Source: Synechococcus sp. HW_metabat.21
GTDB taxonomy: Bacteria > Cyanobacteriota > Cyanobacteriia > PCC-6307 > Cyanobiaceae
Direction of reading: 5' to 3'
NCBI GenBank assembly: GCA_018623875.1
Contig: JAAZUZ010000006.1
Span: forward strand, 1 to 26,961
DNA length: 26,961 bases
Under the pieces are notes generated by a model. The model saw nothing but the letters and a program-made list of their open reading frames with translations, searched no databases and was not told where the DNA came from. The translations under genes were made by a program, and so were the position numbers. Positions 21,599-26,961 of this stretch are shown here, piece by piece (position 1 is the stretch's first letter; each line of letters opens with the position of its first letter).

Positions 21599-21991
21599 AT
21601 GGCCAAGCCCGCCAAAAAGTCTGGTTCCAAGAAGACGAAGCGCAACGTCCCTAACGGCGTTGCACACATCCAGAGCACGTTCAACAACACCATCGTCTCC
21701 ATCACGGACACCGCCGGTGAAGTGATCTCCTGGAGCTCCGCTGGTGCAAGCGGTTTCAAGGGCGCCCGTAAAGGCACCCCCTTCGCTGCCCAAACCGCCG
21801 CTGAAGCAGCTGCCCGTCGCGCCCTTGAGCAGGGGATGCGCCAGATCGAGGTGCTGGTTCGCGGTCCTGGTTCCGGTCGTGAAACCGCCATCCGTGCTCT
21901 GCAGGTTGCTGGTCTCGAGATCACCCTGATCCGTGACGTCACCCCGCTGCCCCACAACGGTTGCCGCCGTTCCAAGCGTCGCCGGGTCTGA
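21599..21991 (+). CDS. rpsK: 30S ribosomal protein S11
   Basis: This 130-residue platform protein lies next to the Shine-Dalgarno helix of translating 30S subunits. GVAHIQSTFNNTIVSITDTAGEVISWSSAGA and the C-terminal DVTPLPHNGCRRSKRRRV are near-invariant. It follows rpsM after 123 bases, a larger gap than most in the operon. rpsD, which comes next in E. coli, is absent. Confidence 0.97.
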   Translation: MAKPAKKSGSKKTKRNVPNGVAHIQSTFNNTIVSITDTAGEVISWSSAGASGFKGARKGTPFAAQTAAEAAARRALEQGMRQIEVLVRGPGSGRETAIRALQVAGLEITLIRDVTPLPHNGCRRSKRRRV

Positions 21992-22047
21992 TTCGACGCA
22001 TCGACTAGCCCCAGAGGGGGTCCATCCACCTATCTGAGCTTCAGACC

Positions 22048-22986
22048 GTGTTGCAGTACCAGATCGATCGGGTTGAACACCAGATCGCTGACGATCGTTC
22101 CCAAACCGGCGTCTTCGTCATTGGCCCCCTTGAGCGTGGCCAGGCGACCACCCTGGGCAACTCCCTGCGCCGCATGCTGATGGGCGCCCTTGAGGGCAGC
22201 GCCATCACCGCCGTGCGCATCGCTGGCGTCAACCACGAGTACGCCACCGTCCCCGGTGTCCGCGAAGACGTTCTTGACATCCTGCTGAATTGCAAGGACG
22301 TCGCCGTCAACAGCCGCAGCCGCGAGCTGGAGATCGGCCGCCTGGTGGTCAACGGTCCCGCCACCGTGACCGCTGGAGACCTGCAGTTCTCCTCCCAGGT
22401 GAGCGTGATCGACCCCGAGCGTCCGATCGCCACCGTTGCCGAGGGCCACAGCCTGGAGTTGGAAGTTCACGTCGAGCGTGGCGTGGGCTACCGCCCGGTT
22501 GATCGCCGTGTGGAGGACACCAGCGCCGTTGATCTCCTGCAGATCGACGCCGTGTTCATGCCCGTCCAGCGCGCCAACTACACGATCGATGAGACCGCGG
22601 TTGGCGAAGGCGGTTCCGCCCGTGAGCGCCTCCGTCTGGAGATCCAGACCGACGGCTCTCTGACGCCTGACGACGCGATGGCCCAGGCCGCCAACCAGCT
22701 GATCACCCTGATCCAGCCCATGGCGACTCTGACCATGGAAGAAGAGCAAAGCCAGGAGCCCGAGCCCTCCGCTGAAGCTCAAATCCCCCTGGAAGAGCTG
22801 AACCTTTCGGTTCGCGCCTACAACTGTCTGAAGCGCGCCCAAGTCAACTCCGTGTCTGACTTGATGGGCTTCAGCTACGAAGATCTGCTCGAAATCAAGA
22901 ACTTCGGTTCGAAGTCGGCCGACGAGGTGATCGAGGCCCTCGAGCGCATCGGTATCTCCCTGCCCCAGAGCCGCACCAGCGCCTGA
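22048..22986 (+). CDS. rpoA: RNA polymerase alpha subunit
   Basis: The 312-residue alpha subunit dimerises to start RNA polymerase assembly and contacts UP elements and activators. The N-terminal domain (about 1-230) contains RGQATTLGNSLRRMLM and VPGVREDVLDILLN. An acidic linker (231-247) follows. The C-terminal domain (about 248-306) reads LNLSVRAYNCLKR, with Arg256 matching the DNA-binding Arg265 of E. coli. The start is GTG at 22048, giving MLQYQIDR, the conserved cyanobacterial N-terminus. Confidence 0.97.
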   Translation: MLQYQIDRVEHQIADDRSQTGVFVIGPLERGQATTLGNSLRRMLMGALEGSAITAVRIAGVNHEYATVPGVREDVLDILLNCKDVAVNSRSRELEIGRLVVNGPATVTAGDLQFSSQVSVIDPERPIATVAEGHSLELEVHVERGVGYRPVDRRVEDTSAVDLLQIDAVFMPVQRANYTIDETAVGEGGSARERLRLEIQTDGSLTPDDAMAQAANQLITLIQPMATLTMEEEQSQEPEPSAEAQIPLEELNLSVRAYNCLKRAQVNSVSDLMGFSYEDLLEIKNFGSKSADEVIEALERIGISLPQSRTSA

Positions 22987-23031
22987 TCGCGCGGCAGCAC
23001 CTGTCTCCCCCTCGTTTCCACCGATTTAGTC

Positions 23032-23382
23032 ATGCGTCACCAGTGCCGAGTCCCCAAATTGGGGCGTCCTGCCGACCAGCGCAAAGCCATGCTTCGCGCC
23101 CTGACCACCCAGTTGATCCGTGAGGGTCGTCTGACCACCACCAAGGCTCGCGCCAAGGCTCTCCGCGACGAAGCCGAGCGCATGATCAGCCTTGCCAAGG
23201 ACGGCAGTCTGGCTGCCCGTCGCCGTGCCATTGGCTACATCTACGACAAGCAACTGGTTCACGCCCTGTTCGACAAGGCCCAGGAGCGTTACGGCGACCG
23301 CAATGGCGGTTACACCCGCATCATCCGCACTGTTCCCCGCCGTGGTGACAACGCTGAGATGGCGATCATCGAGCTCGTCTGA
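23032..23382 (+). CDS. rplQ: 50S ribosomal protein L17
   Basis: This 116-residue protein near the tunnel exit begins MRHQCRVPKLGRPADQRKAMLRAL and includes LIREGRLTTTKARAKALRDEAERMI. It closes the rpoA segment and is followed after 31 bases by a terminator hairpin. Confidence 0.97.
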   Translation: MRHQCRVPKLGRPADQRKAMLRALTTQLIREGRLTTTKARAKALRDEAERMISLAKDGSLAARRRAIGYIYDKQLVHALFDKAQERYGDRNGGYTRIIRTVPRRGDNAEMAIIELV

Positions 23383-23413
23383 TTTTCGAAGATCGTTCAC
23401 TTGATCAGCACCG

Positions 23414-23446
23414 CCGCGCGGAGGCCCGTCCTTCGCGCGGTTTTTT
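23414..23446 (+). terminator. Intrinsic terminator abutting the truA start codon
   Basis: CCGCGCGGAGG (23414-23424) pairs with CCTTCGCGCGG (23430-23440) in 11 pairs with one G-U, closing a CCCGT loop. TTTTTT (23441-23446) follows, and the next three bases are the ATG of the truA frame. This is a strong terminator for the rpoA-rplQ segment. Confidence 0.9.
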
Positions 23447-24337
23447 ATGGCTTCAGAGGCATCTGCCTTGACCGACAGCACGTCCACCGAGCAGCTCAGG
23501 CGGATTGCCCTTTGTCTCCAGTACGACGGTTCCGCCTATTGCGGCTGGCAGCGCCAGCCCAGGGATCCGAGTGTTCAAGAAACTCTGGAAGCGGCCTTGG
23601 CCCAATTGGATCCCGCCGGTCCGGCTGCCGTCGTGGCGGCCGGTCGGACCGATAGCGGGGTTCATGCCTCGGGCCAGGTCGTCCATTTCGACTGCGCCGG
23701 TCCGATCCCCGCCAACCGCTGGCCCGCGGCCCTGAATGGCCGTCTTCCGGCCAGTATCCGAGTGCGTTCTGCGGCGCCAGTGTCGCCGGACTGGCATGCC
23801 TGCTTCTCGGCGACCTACCGGCGTTACCGCTACACGATCTACAACGCTCGGATCCCAAACCTCTTCCTGGCCCCCTGGAGCTGGCACCGCTATCAGTTCA
23901 AGCTCGATGAGGGTCGGATGCGAATGGCCCTCGAGGACATGCTCGGGGAGCATGATTTTGCGGCCTTTGAGCGTGCCGGTAGCGCTCGCTCCCACTCCCG
24001 TACGACTTTGCAGGAGGTCTCGGTGCTGCGTCGGGGCGACCTCCTCGAGGTGGAGCTGCAGGCCAGTGGCTTCCTCTATGGGATGGTGCGCCTGGTGATG
24101 GGCCAGCTGGTGGCCGTTGGCGAGGGCCGGCTCAGCCTGGAGGCGTTCCGCCGTCGCTGGCGTAGTCAGGCCCGTGAGGAGGTCAAAGAAGCCGCTCCCC
24201 CGCAGGGTTTGTGCCTGCTGCGGGTGGGCTACCCGAGTGAGATCTTCCCCAGGGCTGCCTGGTACGATTGTCAACCGCGGTATTTGCTGGAGGGCTCTGA
24301 TGCACCGCCAGCAGCACCGGGTCAGTCCATGCACTGA
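23447..24337 (+). CDS. truA: tRNA pseudouridine synthase A (positions 38-40)
   Basis: The 296-residue enzyme converts uridines 38-40 in the tRNA anticodon stem-loop to pseudouridine. The catalytic motif GRTDSGVHA has Asp69. LCLQYDGSAYCGWQRQP starts the domain at about residue 22, and FLYGMVRLVMGQLVAVGEG is the typical C-terminal helix. The first ATG (23447) directly touches the T-run of a terminator and has no free ribosome-binding site. A TTG at 23468 has AGAGG (23455-23459) eight bases upstream and could be the true start, giving 289 residues. Confidence 0.92.
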   Translation: MASEASALTDSTSTEQLRRIALCLQYDGSAYCGWQRQPRDPSVQETLEAALAQLDPAGPAAVVAAGRTDSGVHASGQVVHFDCAGPIPANRWPAALNGRLPASIRVRSAAPVSPDWHACFSATYRRYRYTIYNARIPNLFLAPWSWHRYQFKLDEGRMRMALEDMLGEHDFAAFERAGSARSHSRTTLQEVSVLRRGDLLEVELQASGFLYGMVRLVMGQLVAVGEGRLSLEAFRRRWRSQAREEVKEAAPPQGLCLLRVGYPSEIFPRAAWYDCQPRYLLEGSDAPPAAPGQSMH

Positions 24338-24365
24338 CTGGGTCTGCCGGTCTCAGAGTTGACCT

Positions 24366-24475
24366 GCCGATGTTCATCGGCGGCCAGCCCCTGCCCCAAT
24401 TCCTCTCCCCAGTTGTGGGGATCGGTGAAGCGGTAGGTTCACTCAACGAGCGATTGACACCCGAGTGATCGGGTG
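24366..24475 (+). promoter_or_regulatory. Three-hairpin leader region before rplM
   Basis: Three compact stems lie in the 238-base gap between truA and rplM. They are GCCGATG-TT-CATCGGC (24366-24381), TCCCCA-GTTG-TGGGGA (24406-24421) and CACCCGA-GTGA-TCGGGTG (24458-24475), the last with a GNRA-type loop. None is followed by a T-run. A TAGGTT element (24434-24439) and a TTGACA hexamer (24454-24459) are present but do not form a well-spaced promoter. Confidence 0.5.
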
Positions 24476-24575
24476 GCTGCCGTCATTAGTCGAGACCCAC
24501 AGTCCAGACACCCTGTCCAACCCCACCCGCCTAAGCGTGGTGATGGGGTCCTATCCGAACCGGCCCGCCGGCGCG

Positions 24576-25028
24576 ATGAACAAGACTCTCGTCCCTCCCC
24601 AGGATTCCTCAGCCCGCCAGTGGTATCTGGTGGACGCTGAGAACCAGACCCTCGGCCGGCTTGCCACCGAGGTCGCTTCGGTTCTGCGGGGTAAGAACAA
24701 CCCCAACTTCGCCCCTCACATCGATGCCGGCGACTTCGTCGTGGTCATCAATGCTGAGAAGGTCAAGGTGAGCGGAAATAAGGCTTCCGACAAGCTTTAT
24801 CGCCGCCACTCCGGTCGCCCCGGTGGCATGAAGACCGAAACCTTCGCTGCCCTGCAGGCACGGATCCCCGAGCGGATCATCGAGAAGGCTGTGAAGGGCA
24901 TGCTCCCCCACAACGCCCTCGGTCGTCAGCTGTTCCGCAAGCTGAAGGTCTACAAGGGTGCTGAGCACCCCCACGCCGCCCAGCAGCCCAAGGCTCTGGC
25001 CCTCGATCCCGCCGCTTCCGCCAAATGA
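24576..25028 (+). CDS. rplM: 50S ribosomal protein L13
   Basis: This 150-residue early-assembly protein includes WYLVDAENQTLGRLATEVASVLRGKNNPNFAPH. The later YRRHSGRPGGMKTETF and AVKGMLPHNALGRQLFRKLKVYKGAEHPHAAQQP are further family segments. The ATG at 24576 gives MNKTLVPPQDSSARQWYLVD, the cyanobacterial N-terminus. A 37-residue frame extension to 24465 has no family similarity and crosses a hairpin. The last four bases overlap rpsI as ATGA. Confidence 0.96.
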   Translation: MNKTLVPPQDSSARQWYLVDAENQTLGRLATEVASVLRGKNNPNFAPHIDAGDFVVVINAEKVKVSGNKASDKLYRRHSGRPGGMKTETFAALQARIPERIIEKAVKGMLPHNALGRQLFRKLKVYKGAEHPHAAQQPKALALDPAASAK

Positions 25029-25426
25029 GCACCACCAAAGTCGTTTACTGGGGAACCGGCCGTCGTAAGACCGCCGTGGCACGCGTCCGCGTCGTTCCTG
25101 GCAATGGCACCGTGACCATCAATGGTCGTCCCGGTGACAACTACCTGAACTACAACCCCGTCTACTTGGCTGCCGTCAAGGCTCCCCTGCAGACCCTGGG
25201 TTTGGGGTCCGAGTACGACATTCTGGTCAACGTCCGTGGTGGCGGCTTGACCGGCCAGGCCGATGCGATCAAGCAAGGTGCTGCCCGTGCTCTGTGCGAG
25301 CTGTCCCCGGAAAACCGCAAGCCCCTTAAGACCGAAGGCCACCTCAGCCGTGACCCCCGCGCCAAGGAGCGTCGTAAGTACGGTCTGAAGAAAGCCCGTA
25401 AGGCTCCTCAGTTCTCCAAGCGCTGA
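25025..25426 (+). CDS. rpsI: 30S ribosomal protein S9
   Basis: This 133-residue protein ends in KKARKAPQFSKR; the final Ser-Lys-Arg tail reaches P-site tRNA. YWGTGRRKTAVARVRVVPGNGTVTINGRP and GGGLTGQADAIKQGAARAL are typical. The ATGA overlap with rplM implies translational coupling, and the rplM-rpsI pair is conserved in most bacteria. Confidence 0.97.
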   Translation: MSTTKVVYWGTGRRKTAVARVRVVPGNGTVTINGRPGDNYLNYNPVYLAAVKAPLQTLGLGSEYDILVNVRGGGLTGQADAIKQGAARALCELSPENRKPLKTEGHLSRDPRAKERRKYGLKKARKAPQFSKR

Positions 25427-25458
25427 TTGCGCTTTCGCCCCTCAGCCCCGTACCCGTC

Positions 25459-25722
25459 ATGCCGAAGGCCGACATCCATCCCACCTGGTATCCCGATGCC
25501 AAGGTGATCTGCAACGGAGAAGTGGTGATGACCACTGGCTCCACCTCTCCCGAGATCCACGTCGACGTCTGGAGCGGCAACCACCCCTTCTACACCGGTA
25601 CCCAGAAGATCCTGGATACCGAGGGTCGTGTGGATCGCTTCATGCGCAAGTACGGCATGGGCAGCGCCGCTGGTGCCGATGCCAAAACCGAGAAGAAGGC
25701 CGACGCAGCCGACAAGGCCTGA
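25459..25722 (+). CDS. rpmE: 50S ribosomal protein L31 (form without zinc site)
   Basis: This 87-residue protein bridges the 50S and 30S subunits. IHPTWYPDAKVICNGEVVMTTGST and HPFYTGTQKILDTEGRVDRFMRKYG match L31. Only one cysteine (Cys18) remains of the four that bind zinc in E. coli L31, and the CxxC before HPF reads WSGN (38-41). It is therefore a zinc-independent form. The tail from about residue 68 is rich in Ala, Lys and Asp. Confidence 0.94.
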   Translation: MPKADIHPTWYPDAKVICNGEVVMTTGSTSPEIHVDVWSGNHPFYTGTQKILDTEGRVDRFMRKYGMGSAAGADAKTEKKADAADKA

Positions 25723-25757
25723 TCTGTCGTTCACGCTCGTCGTGACCTCGATTCCTC

Positions 25758-25789
25758 AAGCCGGATGCTCCAGGGCGTCCGGCTTTTTT
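25758..25789 (+). terminator. Intrinsic terminator between rpmE and prfA
   Basis: AAGCCGGATGC (25758-25768) pairs with GCGTCCGGCTT (25775-25785) in 11 pairs with one G-U and a TCCAGG loop, and a T-run extends to 25789. The prfA ATG is 19 bases further on. A ten-base palindrome GGCTTAAGCC (25793-25802) lies between them. Confidence 0.9.
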
Positions 25790-25808
25790 GTTGGCTTAAG
25801 CCGCTCTC

Positions 25809-26912
25809 ATGGATGCTTCCTTTCTGCGTGAACGTCTCGAGACGGCGCGCGCCACTTTTGACACCCTGGAGCGCCAGTTGGCCGACCCGGATGTGGCGGC
25901 CAATCCAGCTCAGCTTGAGCCCATCGCCCGGGAGCGGGCTCGGCTGGAACCCCTGGTCAACGGGTATGACCAGCTCTGCCAATGGCGCAAACAGGAAGAG
26001 GACGCCAAGGAGCTCCTGAAGGAGTCCCGCGGGGACCAAGAAATGGAGGCCCTGGCCCAAGAGGAGCTGAGCGGCTTGGCGACCCAGATCGCGGCCATGG
26101 AAGAGCAGCTGACCCTGGCGCTGCTTCCCCGTGATCCCCGGGATGAACGCAGCGTGATGCTGGAGATCCGTGCCGGCGCTGGCGGCGACGAGGCGGCCAT
26201 CTGGGCCGGTGACTTGGCGCGGATGTATGAGCGCTACGCCCAGAGCGTCGGCTGGAAGGTGCAGCCGGTGAGTGCCTCGGAGGCGGAACTCGGCGGCTAC
26301 AAGGAATTAATCCTGGCGATCCAGGGCGACAGTGTCTTCAGTCAGCTGAAATTCGAGGCCGGCGTGCACCGTGTGCAGCGGGTCCCTGCGACCGAATCCC
26401 AGGGGCGCGTTCACACCTCCACGGCGACCGTCGCGGTGATGCCCGAAGCCGACCCCGTCGAAGTTCAGATCGACCCGACTGACCTGGAGATCAGCACGGC
26501 CCGCTCTGGTGGTGCCGGTGGCCAGAACGTGAACAAGGTGGAGACCGCAGTCGACCTCCTGCACAAGCCCACAGGGATCCGGGTCTTCTGCACCCAGGAG
26601 CGTTCCCAGCTCCAGAACCGGGAACGGGCCCTGGAAATCCTGCGGGCCAAGCTCTATGAGCGTGAACTGGCTGAGGCCAACGCCAAGGAGCGCTCGGCTC
26701 GCCTGGCTCAGGTGGGCAGCGGCGACCGCAGCGAGAAGATCCGCACTTACAACTACAAGGACAACCGCACGACGGACCATCGCCTCGGCCGCAACTTCTC
26801 GCTCGAGCCCGTCCTGCAAGGTCAGCTGGCGGAGCTGATTGGGGCTTGTGTCTCCGCTGACCAGCGCCGTCAACTGGAGGAGCTGGCCGACCAGGCCAGC
26901 GGGGTCAGCTAG
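25809..26912 (+). CDS. prfA: Peptide chain release factor 1
   Basis: The 367-residue factor reads UAA and UAG stop codons and triggers peptide release. The codon-recognition tripeptide PAT is at residues 193-195, which marks it as RF1 and not RF2 (SPF). The catalytic GGQ is at 237-239 within SGGAGGQNVNKVETAVDL. An N-terminal coiled-coil domain spans about 5-105. The length is normal. It lies downstream of a terminator that ends 19 bases before its ATG, and its TAG stop overlaps a possible minus-strand frame. Confidence 0.97.
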   Translation: MDASFLRERLETARATFDTLERQLADPDVAANPAQLEPIARERARLEPLVNGYDQLCQWRKQEEDAKELLKESRGDQEMEALAQEELSGLATQIAAMEEQLTLALLPRDPRDERSVMLEIRAGAGGDEAAIWAGDLARMYERYAQSVGWKVQPVSASEAELGGYKELILAIQGDSVFSQLKFEAGVHRVQRVPATESQGRVHTSTATVAVMPEADPVEVQIDPTDLEISTARSGGAGGQNVNKVETAVDLLHKPTGIRVFCTQERSQLQNRERALEILRAKLYERELAEANAKERSARLAQVGSGDRSEKIRTYNYKDNRTTDHRLGRNFSLEPVLQGQLAELIGACVSADQRRQLEELADQASGVS

Positions 26913-26961
26913 CGAGCGGCTCGTCCCAACCGTCGACGTATTTGGCCCATTCCCGGTGGCC
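26905..26961 (-). CDS. Possible C-terminal end of a minus-strand gene
   Basis: On minus, the frame is open from the window edge and ends with TGA at 26907-26905, giving GHREWAKYVDGWDEPLAS. The composition is protein-like, and a convergent gene ending here would overlap the prfA stop by eight bases. Only 18 residues are visible and the other frames are also partly open, so this is weakly supported. No family can be named. Confidence 0.3.
   Translation of the reverse strand, partial: GHREWAKYVDGWDEPLAS

Noticed and set aside
24454..24488. TTGACA (24454-24459) with TCATTA (24483-24488) as a strong rplM promoter.
   Set aside because: The spacer is 23 bases, too long for a normal sigma-70 promoter, and the -35 box lies in a hairpin stem.
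10161..26912. Missing rpsJ, rpsN, rpmD and rpsD as signs of deletion.
   Set aside because: These absences are the normal cyanobacterial gene order, and the junctions are tight and undisturbed.

Overview
The window looks like a chromosomal segment of a GC-rich unicellular picocyanobacterium of the Synechococcus/Cyanobium type. This rests on cyanobacterial marker genes: a CrtD-like carotenoid desaturase, NdhN, LdpA, a Ycf45/R3H ATPase and DUF2839 and DUF1815 proteins. It also rests on a cyanobacterial ribosomal-protein order that lacks rpsJ, rpsN and rpmD, and on a LexA-type AGTAC-N4-GTACC site at recA. I saw no insertion sequence, prophage, CRISPR array or other sign of recent transfer.

Left part (1-9769), housekeeping and photosynthetic genes on both strands. 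The 3' part of crtD (+) meets tyrA (-) tail to tail, with overlapping stop codons. Then on + come a DinG-like helicase relative that seems to have lost its ATPase motifs, a DUF2839 membrane protein and a DUF1815 protein. A strong bidirectional terminator separates these from a minus-strand run that reads, in transcription order, ndhN, ldpA, ycf45/R3H, tRNA-Gln(UUG), a HAD hydrolase and recA. The recA gene has a recognisable promoter whose -10 box overlaps a LexA-type operator, and its -35 box lies in the end of the HAD gene.

Middle and right part (10161-26912), one long plus-strand translation superoperon. A 391-base leader region with two perfect palindromes is followed by rplC-rplD-rplW-rplB-rpsS-rplV-rpsC-rplP-rpmC-rpsQ-rplN-rplX-rplE-rpsH-rplF-rplR-rpsE-rplO. 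Next come secY-adk-rpmJ-rpsM-rpsK-rpoA-rplQ-truA-rplM-rpsI-rpmE-prfA. Together these encode ribosomal proteins of both subunits, the translocon channel, adenylate kinase, the RNA polymerase alpha subunit, a tRNA pseudouridine synthase and release factor 1. Three intrinsic-terminator hairpins divide the run, before secY, truA and prfA. Each sits 0-20 bases before the next start codon, which leaves no room for a separate promoter after it. Several other gene gaps (before rpsM, rpsK, rplE and rplM) contain compact hairpins. The last 57 bases may hold the end of a minus-strand gene.

I found no clear new multi-gene system. The items most worth a second look are the apparently dead DinG-like protein, the terminators placed against start codons, the structured leaders of rplC and rplM, the arginine/glycine repeat tail on ribosomal protein S5, and the R3H domain without its histidine.
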